A stretch of DNA of 64,000 bases from Pseudonocardia sp. C8 (GTDB taxonomy: Bacteria; Actinomycetota; Actinomycetes; Mycobacteriales; Pseudonocardiaceae): positions 1 to 64,000 of the forward strand of contig NZ_JACMTR010000001.1 in the NCBI RefSeq assembly GCF_014267175.1. Direction: 5' to 3'. Below are positions 1 to 7,929 of this stretch, piece after piece (positions within the stretch are counted from its first letter, which is position 1; each line of letters opens with the position of its first letter). Made by a program: the position numbers and the translations under genes. The notes beneath the pieces are model-generated. The model was given only the letters and a program-made list of their open reading frames with translations. It did no database searches and was not told where the DNA came from.

Positions 1-273
1 CGACAGGTCACCCGCCACCAGCAAGATCATTTGATGCATAGGTGTGGAGGTCTTCAGTGGGATCGAGGGAGGATCTAGGATGAGGACAAGAGGAAGCAAG
101 AAGATGATCTAGAAGGGGTAAAGAGACGTGGTGGACTGAGCAGACAGAGGACAGGGTGGACTGGAAGATCATGACCAGGAAGAACTGGGCAGGGGGCAGT
201 GATCGGGTAGCAGGTGGGGCAGCTGCACGGGGCAGCCGGAGGCTGCCGCCAGGCTGTGGTTCGGGGACACCGA
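1..273. other. Leader region without a clear gene
   Basis: No convincing coding region is visible. The + strand from about 60 to 190 is strikingly purine-rich (many GA, GAGG and AAG runs) and less GC-rich than the rest of the window. It leads into the first + strand gene. It could be an untranslated leader or a replication or transfer site, but no known motif is recognised. Confidence 0.3.
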
Positions 274-903
274 ATGGTGGCCTTCACTGTGGCATCTGGG
301 TCACCATCGGATGGCCCGACGACGAGATCAGCGACCGCCGAGCGGGCGCCGAACGGTCGGGCCGGAAGCAACGGACAACCTCGGGGGTGGCCCACGGTGG
401 CGGGGAAGAGCAGAACCAAGAACGACCGACAGGTCCGGGACCGGATCGCCGAGCTGGCGGCGGCCCGGGATCGCCTCGACGCTGAGGAGGCTGAACGCCG
501 CCGGCGTGAGGACGAGGCGTTCGAGCGATACGCCCGCGCGGACGCCGACGCCGTCCAGGTCGTCGCGGAGCGCGACCGGACGCTCGCCGATCTCGAGGCG
601 CAGGCGCGGCGCGTGCGCGACGATGCCGATGCCCGGCTCGGCGAGATCGAGCAGCGGCAGCGCGAGATCCTCGCCGAGCTCCACCGCGGCGGCCGCAAGG
701 CCGACGACTTGGCCGCGATGTTCGGGCTTCCGGTCAAGCGGGTCCGTACTTTGCTGCGGCAGGCACGGCCCCCGTCCGGGTCTGCCGAACCGGCGGCCAC
801 GCCGCAGGCGGGCGCCGGCAGCGATCCCGCTTACCCGGCCATCCCGGTGGCCGACACCGAGACCACGGTGGCCGCGCCCCCGGCCGAGCGGGCGAGCGCC
901 TGA
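274..903 (+). CDS. Coiled-coil protein with C-terminal helix-turn-helix
   Basis: Not a recognised family. The middle is a long charged, heptad-like helix rich in E, R, D and A (from RDRIAELAAARDRLDAEEAE onward). It is followed by a probable DNA-binding helix-turn-helix around DDLAAMFGLPVKRVRTLL and a proline/alanine-rich tail. The N-terminal 40 residues are low complexity and may not be coding: GTG at 397, preceded by GGGGGTGG, is an alternative start giving about 168 residues. It is convergent with the next gene and separated from it by a terminator hairpin. A DNA-binding plasmid accessory role is inferred only from this architecture. Confidence 0.6.
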   Translation: MVAFTVASGSPSDGPTTRSATAERAPNGRAGSNGQPRGWPTVAGKSRTKNDRQVRDRIAELAAARDRLDAEEAERRRREDEAFERYARADADAVQVVAERDRTLADLEAQARRVRDDADARLGEIEQRQREILAELHRGGRKADDLAAMFGLPVKRVRTLLRQARPPSGSAEPAATPQAGAGSDPAYPAIPVADTETTVAAPPAERASA

Positions 904-1119
904 CCGGATGCCGCGGCACTCCGCCGGCCGCGATGCTGGCCGCGCGGAAGGACTGTGCCGCCGTAGGCGGGTCCGCCGAACGCTCGGCCCGGCGCGGGCC
1001 CTGAGCGCCTCGCGCGCCGGCCGCGCCGATCTGCCGGCGCCACCGACGCTGGCGGACGGGCCGCCTCGTGGCGCTCCCTCGCTCGCGGTACCGGTCCGGG
1101 GTCGGGTGAGCGCACGAAG

Positions 1120-1147
1120 AAGGGCCCCGCCCTTTGGCGGGGCCCTT
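1120..1147. terminator. Bidirectional hairpin terminator
   Basis: Perfect 12-bp inverted repeat AAGGGGCCCCGCC-like (arms 1120-1131 and 1136-1147, loop CTTT) between the stop codons of two convergent genes. Placement and symmetry suggest termination from both sides. Confidence 0.8.
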
Positions 1148-1161
1148 CCTGCGGTGGGCGG

Positions 1162-1980
1162 TCAGGCGGGCTGGCGGGCGTGCCAGTCCGACACGGTGAA
1201 CCGGTCGGTGGCCTTCAGGCAGCGCCAGTCACGATTGAGCCGCGCGTTCCGCTCGTCGGCGTTGGCAGAGGTGGCGGCGATGTGGTCGCAGCGGGCGATC
1301 AGCACATCCGCGCGGGTGGCGGTCGCGGGCAGGATCGGCACACCCGCGGTACCGCTTTCGCGGCAGTCCTCGCACAGCCCGTCGTCGTGGGTGCGCTGCT
1401 GGTCACGGGTCGACCGCTCCACCCCACACGCCACGCACGGCAGTCCCTTCATGGGCGGCACCGCCGCGCGGTCGTAGTCGAGCTGGTCGTAATCGGACTG
1501 CTCGTCGGTGACCGCGGCCGGGTCGTCGCGCTCGTCGAAGTAGCGGCGCGTCGCGGTGTCGTTGTCCGTGGCGCGCTGGCTGCGCCGCGGCTGCGGGGTG
1601 CCCTGGCGGGTGGCCACCTCGCCCGGCCTGCGGCGGGCGTACTCGCGCCGCTCCGCGCGCGTGGCCCGGACGGCGCGCTCGGTCTCCTTCGCGGCCTCGG
1701 CGCGACGCTCCGCCCGGGGTGCGCACGCCTCCACCAGCTCCCGCCCGGCGGCATCGCTGATCTTCCACAGGTTCCGCAGCTCATCGAGCATGACGGCCGG
1801 GTGCTTCTCGAGGGCGGCGAGGATCTGGCCCAGCAGGGCGCGGGTCTCGGTGTCGGCTGCGTCGGCGATCCGGGCGGTCCGGCGCCGCGCCTCACGGGTC
1901 GCCCCCCGGGCGATCAGGTCAGCAACCTGGCCCAGCTCCTCGGCTGCGTCCACCGTCGTCGTGTCGGTCATGGTGTCCAT
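1162..1980 (-). CDS. Hypothetical protein with zinc-ribbon-like Cys pairs
   Basis: 272 residues. The N-terminal half is helical and charged (an R/E/A-rich segment at about residues 85-120). The C-terminal third holds two Cys pairs (CVAC near residue 182 and CEDC near 199) spaced as in a small zinc ribbon. It starts ATG after AGGGAG. No family name can be given. It is the last gene of the minus-strand block and ends at a strong terminator. A nucleic-acid-binding role is plausible from the zinc-ribbon pattern but unproven. Confidence 0.7.
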   Translation of the reverse strand: MDTMTDTTTVDAAEELGQVADLIARGATREARRRTARIADAADTETRALLGQILAALEKHPAVMLDELRNLWKISDAAGRELVEACAPRAERRAEAAKETERAVRATRAERREYARRRPGEVATRQGTPQPRRSQRATDNDTATRRYFDERDDPAAVTDEQSDYDQLDYDRAAVPPMKGLPCVACGVERSTRDQQRTHDDGLCEDCRESGTAGVPILPATATRADVLIARCDHIAATSANADERNARLNRDWRCLKATDRFTVSDWHARQPA

Positions 1981-2349
1981 CGCGACTGCACTCCCTAACG
2001 TGGCCGGTGATCAGAAGTGGGTGGGCCTTGCGGCCCGTGAGGGGCAGCGGGCGTCGTCCCCGCTGCCGCTTCGCGGCGGTCGCACGGTCTCCGAGGCTCG
2101 ACGTCAAGGGCAGCCCGGAGGGCTGTCGCCGAAGGCGACGCGGAGCGCCCTTGATGTTGAGTGAGACCGTGCTCAGCTTTAGGGCCGGAAGGTCCACCTA
2201 CCCCGCCGGCAGGCGGGTCCATCGGTTCCTGGGCCCGCCGCGGCCTTGAGCGGCCCTACGACACGGGCGGCCGCCGGAGGGCAGGGACCATCCGTCTGCC
2301 CCGCGTGGGGTTGCGGTGATCACCCGAGAGTGGCGGCGAGGAACCCGGA
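1981..2349. other. Non-coding region with twin-hairpin element (copy 1)
   Basis: No gene seen. At about 2096-2155 lies a compact structured element found again at 6390-6440. Outer arms AAGGGC/GCCCTT enclose two hairpins, AGCCC-GGA-GGGCT and GTCGCC-GAA-GGCGAC. In the second copy the inner hairpin is GTCGC-GTA-GCGAC, a changed loop with the pairing kept. It lies 3' of the gene at 2350-2700 and 5' of the gene ending at 1162. Confidence 0.6.
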
Positions 2350-2700
2350 TCACGGGCCTGCCTCGTCGCCGCCAAAGCGGCGCGCGTACTCGAGCTCCTC
2401 GCTGATGTCGAGCGCCGCGTTTTCGGCGTCCCACATTGCGTTGTCCGCGGCACGCTGTTCGGCCTGAGCCTGGTGGACTGCCACGTTCGCTTCGCACACG
2501 GCGAGGTAGTCGGCGAGGGTGGGGTTGTCGGCGCCGTTGCGCCGCACACGCGCGTTGTGCTGGTCGCAGAGCACCTGGCCGAGGCGGGCGGTGGCAGCGG
2601 CCAGGTCCGCCGCCCGGTGGTCCCGGGTGCGCAGCGCGGTGTCCAGGCTAGCGTTGCGAGGGTCCTGCTTTTGGGTCAGGTCGTCGGTGTTCTCGCTCAT
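2350..2700 (-). CDS. Small helical hypothetical protein
   Basis: 116 residues, acidic and alanine-rich, predicted helical throughout, with one Cys and no known motif. ATG is preceded by AGGAGAGATC at good spacing, which supports the start. It lies between a 62-residue gene upstream and the twin-hairpin region downstream. No function is assigned. The clean start, the coding-like composition and the fit to the minus-strand array argue that it is real. Confidence 0.6.
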   Translation of the reverse strand: MSENTDDLTQKQDPRNASLDTALRTRDHRAADLAAATARLGQVLCDQHNARVRRNGADNPTLADYLAVCEANVAVHQAQAEQRAADNAMWDAENAALDISEELEYARRFGGDEAGP

Positions 2701-2811
2701 GATCTCTCCTGGACGTGCTCGTGGTTTGGTGACCGGGCCGGTCTCGGCCGCGGTGCTGCGGCGCCGGAGGGAGGCCGGTCACGCTCTGCGACGGGTCTGT
2801 TCCTGCGCGAA

Positions 2812-2835
2812 GGGCCCCACCCGGCGGCGGGGCCC
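2812..2835 (-). terminator. Hairpin terminator
   Basis: GGGCCCC (2812-2818) pairs with GGGGCCC (2829-2835) just downstream of the 62-residue gene that ends at 2850. Confidence 0.6.
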
Positions 2836-2849
2836 CTGCGTCGCCGCCG

Positions 2850-3038
2850 TCAGAAGGGCGGCTCGTTGTCGCCGGGCTCGTTATCGCTGATCTCGGTCGG
2901 CCCGTACAGGTCGACGAGGAGGTCCTCGAGCAGCCGCTGCTCGCTGATGCTGAGCTGGGTGGGGATGGCCCCGTCGAGGGTCCAGAAGCCGGTTTCGGGG
3001 TCGACGCTGACGCGGCGGGTAACGCTGGTGCTGTTCAT
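2850..3038 (-). CDS. 62-residue hypothetical protein behind hairpin element A
   Basis: Start chosen at ATG 3038, preceded by GGAGGCCCAC. The reading frame extends further upstream but runs into the structured element. The protein is small and acidic, with the segment VSVDPETGFWTLDGAIPTQLS and an acidic C-terminus. No family recognised. It is the only gene between element A and a terminator, so it forms a one-gene unit that may be driven from the element. Confidence 0.6.
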   Translation of the reverse strand: MNSTSVTRRVSVDPETGFWTLDGAIPTQLSISEQRLLEDLLVDLYGPTEISDNEPGDNEPPF

Positions 3039-3082
3039 CTGTGGGCCTCCGGTGCTCGGTGCGGCTGGAACGCGGCGCAGCC

Positions 3083-3246
3083 TCAGCACGCCCGGGGTGG
3101 GGCCCGTAGGGCCGGCGGCGGTTCTGGCTGGCCCATCCCGGTGTGACCCTGTACGCGACGCTGCCCGGCGCTCCCCGGGGTGACGGGGTCTCACCGGGAT
3201 GGGTCGGCCGGGTTCGTCGGCGCTTGCCCTGCCCCGGGTGTGCTGA
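3083..3246 (-). promoter_or_regulatory. Repeated long-hairpin element, family 1, copy A
   Basis: Outer arms TCAGCAC + CCCGGGG (3083-3097) pair with CCCCGGG + GTGCTGA (3232-3246). Inner arms CCCATCCCGGTG (3132-3143) pair perfectly with CACCGGGATGGG (3192-3203). Copies B, C and D have different inner-arm sequences but the same pairing and almost the same length (about 160 nt). It ends 45 nt before the start of the 62-residue gene. It could be a structured RNA leader, or a folded single-stranded-DNA promoter as in conjugative leading regions. The structure is seen; the function is inferred. Confidence 0.7.
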
Positions 3247-3419
3247 CCTTCGGGCGATCCAGACGTGCCGAGCACCGGAGGCCCACCCCCACTACCTGCT
3301 GCCGTGGACCGCACCCTGCGTGCCCGACCGACACCGGGCTGGTGACCCGGCCATGCCCACCGGCACCGGGCTGGTGACCCGCGCACGTGCTGGCACCCGG
3401 CCCGGTCGTGCCCGAGGCC
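3247..3419. other. Intergenic DNA with short repeats
   Basis: No gene seen. It contains two direct copies of CACCGGGCTGGTGACCCG (about 3332 and 3362), each able to form a small hairpin, downstream of the gene ending at 3420. They may serve as a terminator for that gene. Confidence 0.35.
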
Positions 3420-3671
3420 TCAGACTCCGGGCTCGGCCTCCGGCTCGACCTCGCTGATCTCGATGTTGTGGGCGATCGGCACCGACAGGGCCGAGCTGAT
3501 CTCGTGTTCACCCGCGCAGCGAGGGCACGGCACGCTCTCGCCGGCCTCGTGCTCGCCGGGCACGATGCTCATCGCGTCGGTGCACCCGTCGCGGAACTCG
3601 ACCACGGTCGCGTCGCTCAGCGCCAGGCCGTCCTCGATCCGGGGGTTGACGATGGGGAAGTGCTCGCTCAT
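3420..3671 (-). CDS. 83-residue acidic protein with Cys pair, behind element B
   Basis: Start chosen at ATG 3671, which has GAGGAGGAC upstream. The protein is acidic, with a single CPRC pair in ESVPCPRCAGEH, a knuckle-like motif, and an acidic tail. No family recognised. Like the 62-residue gene it stands alone behind a family 1 hairpin element, which suggests that the two small genes are controlled alike. Confidence 0.6.
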   Translation of the reverse strand: MSEHFPIVNPRIEDGLALSDATVVEFRDGCTDAMSIVPGEHEAGESVPCPRCAGEHEISSALSVPIAHNIEISEVEPEAEPGV

Positions 3672-3726
3672 CACGCGTCCTCCTCGCTGTGTGCCTGGGG
3701 TGGTGCGGCTGGAACGCGGCGCTGCC

Positions 3727-3885
3727 TCAGCACGGCCCGGGTGGGCCCGTCAGGGGCGGCGAGGCTTGAGGTGCTGGCCCGCACGGGGTGGGATCGGCCG
3801 CCAGGCCGACGAGCGACAGCGAGCTCGTCCCACCCGTGCGGTGTCGGCGCCGGTCATCGCCGTGGACCCACCCGGGGTGTGCTGA
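3727..3885 (-). promoter_or_regulatory. Repeated long-hairpin element, family 1, copy B
   Basis: Outer arms TCAGCAC (3727-3733) + CCCGGGTGGG (3736-3745) pair with CCCACCCGGG (3867-3876) + GTGCTGA (3879-3885). Inner arms CACGGGGTGGGA (3782-3793) pair with TCCCACCCGTG (3828-3838), with one bulge. The flank nearest the gene (TGCGGCTGGAACGCGGCGC) is nearly identical to copy A. The conserved single-stranded segment GGTCATCGCC matches GGTTCATCGCC in copies C and D. Confidence 0.7.
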
Positions 3886-3974
3886 CCTCCGGGCGATCCA
3901 GCGGTACCACCCCAGGCCCGCGGCGAGGTCCGGGGTGCGTGGCGGGGCGGGCTCCCATCGGGCCCGGGTGCCGG

Positions 3975-5078
3975 TCAGGGCATGGGCAGCAGGGTGGCGC
4001 CCTCGCTCACCGCGGCCTGCTCGGTCAGCCGACGGAACTCGGCCCGGACGCCCGGGACGCGGGCCGGGTCACCGACCAACAGCGCCTCCAGCTCCGTGAC
4101 CGGCCACCGGACCGTGACGCCGTGGCGGGCCAGGTAAAACGCGAGATACCGGATCTGCCACCGGTCACCGTGGTCGAGCCAGGCGTAGCCGAGTAGCTGC
4201 CACACCCACCGCGCGATCCGCGCGGGCTGATCGGCCCGCAGCACGGTCTTGACCTCCACCAAGGTGTCGCCGACCAGAAGATCCGCTTCCGCCCAGTGCG
4301 GGACCAGCACCGGCGAGGCGAAGCCGAGAGTCTGGCCGGAGCGCGGGTCACCGGCCCATCCTCGCCAGGTCGCGAGCGTGCCGGACGATTCGCCGAGTCG
4401 GACGAGCGCGGCGGTGTCCTCGACGACTGCCTGTGGTGCCAGCTCACGCAGCTGCTCCACCGTCGGTGCCGCGCTGGTCTCCACGATGTGCGCGAGGGCC
4501 GGCGGGGTAGTCCCGGACCGGTAGCGGTCCTCGCCGAGGGTCCATGCCGCGTAGGTACGCGCGAGCGCGGTCTCGGCACCGTGCGTCCCGACCGTCCCGG
4601 TCGGGGCGTGGCTGCTGTGAAAGACACGCCCGCGCTGGGCCAGCTCGGTGAAGACGGTGTCGCCGGCCCGTGGGCCGTGCGTGTCCGGGCGCGGCGCGAG
4701 CAGCGCCACGACGTCGCTGGGGGAGGGGCGCAGCCCGACCGCGACCTCGGTCAGATCGGGTTCCTGGGCGAGCACGGCCCGCTGGGCCGAGTAGGTGGCC
4801 GCGATCGCGTTGCTGGCCTGCGCCGAGACCACCTCGGCCGCGACCAGCCCGTACAGGGCCGCGTACGGGGCGGCGTCCTGCACCAGCGCGGCAAGCCGCG
4901 CACTGACCACCCCGCCCACCGTGGGCCAGTGCCCCGCCCCGACCCGGCCCGCCGGCCGCAGCACCGGCGCCGGGGCCGCGGCCGCGCGGATCCGGTCGAC
5001 CACAGCACCGGTGCCGGGAAGATTCGTGGCACACCACCGCGCGAGCACGCCCTGCTGCAACTGCGAGCTCAGCGACAT
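3975..5078 (-). CDS. Putative PD-(D/E)XK-like nuclease-fold protein
   Basis: Start chosen at ATG 5078 after CAGGAGGCG, giving 367 residues. The C-terminal part has the segment EADLLVGDTLVEVKTVLR, which fits the D...E-x-K signature of the PD-(D/E)XK nuclease superfamily. It is followed by the aromatic segment RWVWQLLGYAWLDHGDRW, as often seen after that motif in RecB-like nucleases. The N-terminal half is alanine-rich and helical with no known domain. Only 47 nt separate it from the Prim-Pol gene upstream, so the two are probably co-transcribed. Assignment rests on the motif alone. It could instead be a catalytically silent member of the fold. Confidence 0.6.
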   Translation of the reverse strand: MSLSSQLQQGVLARWCATNLPGTGAVVDRIRAAAAPAPVLRPAGRVGAGHWPTVGGVVSARLAALVQDAAPYAALYGLVAAEVVSAQASNAIAATYSAQRAVLAQEPDLTEVAVGLRPSPSDVVALLAPRPDTHGPRAGDTVFTELAQRGRVFHSSHAPTGTVGTHGAETALARTYAAWTLGEDRYRSGTTPPALAHIVETSAAPTVEQLRELAPQAVVEDTAALVRLGESSGTLATWRGWAGDPRSGQTLGFASPVLVPHWAEADLLVGDTLVEVKTVLRADQPARIARWVWQLLGYAWLDHGDRWQIRYLAFYLARHGVTVRWPVTELEALLVGDPARVPGVRAEFRRLTEQAAVSEGATLLPMP

Positions 5079-5124
5079 CACGCGCCTCCTGTACTGGACG
5101 ACACCGATCGCTGCCGTCCGCGGG

Positions 5125-6159
5125 TCAGCTCCTGATCTCCTCACCGTCGTTGTCCGGATCTCCGATCTCAGAGCGCGGATCGTCGCGGTGGCCGATAGTT
5201 CGCGGGGCCTGCATGCCGTAGTTCATCCCACGGGTGACGGTGCGTTCGGCTTCGGCGCGGGTGAACCCGTCGATGCCGATGTGCGCGGCGGCAGCCTCGA
5301 GCAGGACGGCCTGGGCGTTGTCGGCGTCGAGTTCCCCGCCTCCGACGAGCTGACCGAACACCCGTGCGGCGTCGAGCAGGGTGATCTGGCGGCGGCCCTT
5401 CGCGGCGCGGGTGACCTTGTCGGTCTCGTCGCGCAGGATTGCGGCGATGTAGGCATTCGCGCGCTTGGTGGACAGGGCGCTGCGCGTCGTGGTCGGGCGC
5501 TGGGGTGCCGGTGGTGGGGTGAGCAGTGTGGCAAGCCAGGCGGGGAGAGCGGCGATCTGGCCGTGCTCGGCGACCAGGTAGGCGCCCTCGGGGCGGACGC
5601 TGCCGGCGCCGACGACGAACCCGCCGCCGGCGCGAGTGTCGATCAGTGGGCCGAGGCTGTGCCCGTGCCCGCCGTGGGTGTTGCGCAGCTGCAGGCCCTC
5701 GGGCATCCGGTAATAGACGTGCTCCCCATCCGTTGGCGTACGGACTGAGTAGGTGTCGGTCAGTGTTTCGCCGTGGCGCGCGGCGAGCTGGTCGAGGACC
5801 TCGCGGCCGGTGGTCGCCCCGCCCCAGTCGGCCACGGGTTCGGTGCTGGTGTCGAGGTCGATGACCACGATGCCGGACGGGCCGCAGGCGATCCCGACGT
5901 TGAACCGGGCCGATTCGTCGCCGGACCACCAGCGGCAGATCTGGGCGCGGTCGCGGGTGGCGCGCTGCTCCCAGCCCTGATGTCCCTCGGCGCAGATCCC
6001 GCGCCGGCGGCAGCGCTCGGCGCTGTGTCGGGGCACTGCCGGGAGCTTGCCTCCGGGCTGGACCGGGAACACGTACAGCCCGGCGGCGGCGGCGTCGAGC
6101 GCGACCCGGCGCAGGCGTGCCACCTCACGGTCCAGCCGCGGCCGGGCACGTCGCGGCAT
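5125..6159 (-). CDS. Bifunctional DNA primase/polymerase (Prim-Pol) domain protein
   Basis: Plasmid-type AEP primase. The fold begins at about residue 18 (ALDAAAAGLYVFPVQPGGKLP) and has Cys residues in a CRRRGICAEGH segment. The metal-binding motif VVIDLDT carries two Asp at about residues 101 and 103. Such proteins make primers and can extend them. Start chosen at ATG 6159 because of the strong ribosome site AGGAAGGAGG. An upstream ATG at 6261 would add 34 non-domain residues. No helicase domain follows, so a separate helicase would be needed for replication. It is co-directional with the PD-(D/E)XK-like gene and may act in replication or second-strand synthesis of the element. Confidence 0.85.
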   Translation of the reverse strand: MPRRARPRLDREVARLRRVALDAAAAGLYVFPVQPGGKLPAVPRHSAERCRRRGICAEGHQGWEQRATRDRAQICRWWSGDESARFNVGIACGPSGIVVIDLDTSTEPVADWGGATTGREVLDQLAARHGETLTDTYSVRTPTDGEHVYYRMPEGLQLRNTHGGHGHSLGPLIDTRAGGGFVVGAGSVRPEGAYLVAEHGQIAALPAWLATLLTPPPAPQRPTTTRSALSTKRANAYIAAILRDETDKVTRAAKGRRQITLLDAARVFGQLVGGGELDADNAQAVLLEAAAAHIGIDGFTRAEAERTVTRGMNYGMQAPRTIGHRDDPRSEIGDPDNDGEEIRS

Positions 6160-6562
6160 GCGCGCTGCCTCCTTCCTCCCGGTTTGGGCGCTGCTGTCGC
6201 CGACAGCATCGCACCGCGGGCCGGCAGGGTGGGGGCGGTTGGTGCTGGTCGTGAGCGTCATGAGGGTGCTCCTCCCGTCGTCCGTGGACCCCGTGTCAGG
6301 CCGGGTGGGATCCGGGTCGGCCATCTCGGGGGCAGGCGGTGCGCCTGCCCCTCGGGGGCCTTGCCCCGCGGGCGTGCAGAGGCTCATGCGTCCAGGGCAG
6401 CCCGGAGGGCTGTCGCGTAGCGACGCGGTAGCGCCCTTGAGGCGTGAGGAGCGCGCCCGCAGGATCGCCCCGGATCCCTCTGGTATCGCCGTGCGGCGCA
6501 GCCGCTCCACGGGGCCTGGCGGCGCGTCGTCCCCGCGGCTGATGCCCGGCGTGCCGGACGGG
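6160..6562. other. Non-coding region with twin-hairpin element (copy 2)
   Basis: No gene seen. At about 6390-6440 is the second copy of the twin-hairpin element found at 2096-2155. It shares GGGCAGCCCGGAGGGCTGTC and flanking GAGGCTC. It lies just 3' of the lasso operon and may terminate it. Confidence 0.55.
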
Positions 6563-7168
6563 TCAGCTGGTGGCCAGGTGGTCGTCGGCGACGGCGTCCA
6601 TGATCAGTTCGTCGGTCTCGGCGCCGTGCCAGTAGCCGGCGCGGCGCAGCCGCCCGGCGTGGCAGAACCCGGCCTTTTCGTAGGCGGTGATCGCGCCGGT
6701 GTTCGGCGCGAGGACCTTGAGCCACACCGAGCGCAGCGCGCTGATGGTGAACGCGTAGTCCAGCGTCAGCCGGGTCGCCTCGGTGGCCAAGCCGCGACCG
6801 CGGCCGTCGGCGCCGAGCAGGATGATGAACTCCGCGGTGCGTACGTAGTGGTCGATGCGCAGCGCGCTGGTCCCGACCGGGACGGGTCCGCCGTCCCGGG
6901 TGAGGTCGTAGATGGTGAACCTCGGGATGGTGCCCATGCTGCGGGCCTGGGCATCGTAGCCGGTCAGGCGCGCTTCGAGCGATTCAGGGGTCTGGCGGCC
7001 CATGCCGGCGATGACGGTGGGCTCGTTCTCCCACTGCCAGTACAGCTCGGCCAGCTCACGGGTGAACGGGCCGAGCGCGGCCCGGTCACCGCGCATCCAC
7101 AGCAGCGGTGCACCCGGGATCGGGTCGGCAGCGGCGGTGTCGGCGTGGGTATCGGTGGAGGTGGTCAT
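6563..7168 (-). CDS. GNAT acetyltransferase of the lasso cluster (AlbT-like)
   Basis: 201 residues. GNAT/RimJ-RimL type with the acetyl-CoA-binding motif A segment GADGRGRGLATEATRL at about residues 119-134 and the later conserved LAPNTGAITAYEKAGF. ATG 7168 overlaps the stop of the protease gene (ATGA), so it is translationally coupled to the lasso enzymes. In the albusnodin pathway a clustered GNAT enzyme acetylates Lys10 of the lasso core. Here the core also has Lys10 in the same SEDKR context. The likely job is therefore N-epsilon acetylation of that lysine, which is an inference from position and the peptide. Confidence 0.85.
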   Translation of the reverse strand: MTTSTDTHADTAAADPIPGAPLLWMRGDRAALGPFTRELAELYWQWENEPTVIAGMGRQTPESLEARLTGYDAQARSMGTIPRFTIYDLTRDGGPVPVGTSALRIDHYVRTAEFIILLGADGRGRGLATEATRLTLDYAFTISALRSVWLKVLAPNTGAITAYEKAGFCHAGRLRRAGYWHGAETDELIMDAVADDHLATS

Positions 7169-7929
7169 GGGGTGGCTCCTCTCGCCACCCGTCCGTGGCC
7201 GTGCGCAGGCACGGGAGCGGGTTCGGGCAGCTGGATCAGTGGTGTGAAACGCAGCGTGGAGGTGGGCTCGCCGACGGGGCAGCCGTCGAGGCTGAGCCAG
7301 GCGTGCAGCCTGATCGGATCCGCGGCGATCCCGTGGCACCACCCAGCTCGCCGCCCGGTGAGGGCGAGGGCGAGCATCGCCGCGACGGTTTCCTCCAAGC
7401 ACGCTGTCCGGAACGGAGAGAGGCGCCCGATGACGCGCACACAGTCTAGGACCTGCGTGACCTGGGTGTCGCGCGCCGGACGGCGCGCGACCCGGGAGGC
7501 GGCGCGGACGAGGCGCAGTAGCCGTGAGAACGCGTGAGCCCGCCGACCGGTCGCGCGCACGAGCAGCACCGTCGCCAGCGCGAGTACGGCGATGGGTGTC
7601 CAGGTCGGTGCGAGCTGTCCGCGTTCGTGCAGCGCGCCGGGCGCTTCCTGGGTGCCCCAGCTGGGCCCGGGCGCCGGAACCGGGACGACCGGTGGTGTCG
7701 TGTCGTCCGGTCTGACCGGGCGCAGGAACCCCGTGCACGACAGGCTGGCGGCCAGTGCCTCGGCCTCGGTGCCCGGTGCCTGGGCACCGGTGGCGTCGAG
7801 GGCGAGGAATGCCGTGCGCTGTGCCCCGATGAGTGCGCGCACTGCGCCGGTGCGCTCGTGCAGCAGCACGATGGTGTGTCCGAGGTCCGCGGCCCGGACC
7901 TCGGACGGCCGGCCGAGGGGCGTGGTCAT
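7165..7929 (-). CDS. Fused lasso peptide B1-B2: RRE plus transglutaminase-like leader peptidase
   Basis: 254 residues from ATG 7929, which overlaps the cyclase stop. Residues 1-75 look like a PqqD-like RiPP recognition element, which binds the leader peptide. The C-terminal half is a lasso B2 leader protease with the expected triad: Cys177 (FRTACLEE), His209 (RLHAWLSL) and Asp215 (LDG). A hydrophobic stretch at residues 110-124 (TPIAVLALATVLLVR) lies between them. Lasso clusters often split B1 and B2; the fused form is known in albusnodin-like clusters. It removes the 20-residue leader before cyclisation. Confidence 0.9.
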   Translation of the reverse strand: MTTPLGRPSEVRAADLGHTIVLLHERTGAVRALIGAQRTAFLALDATGAQAPGTEAEALAASLSCTGFLRPVRPDDTTPPVVPVPAPGPSWGTQEAPGALHERGQLAPTWTPIAVLALATVLLVRATGRRAHAFSRLLRLVRAASRVARRPARDTQVTQVLDCVRVIGRLSPFRTACLEETVAAMLALALTGRRAGWCHGIAADPIRLHAWLSLDGCPVGEPTSTLRFTPLIQLPEPAPVPAHGHGRVARGATP

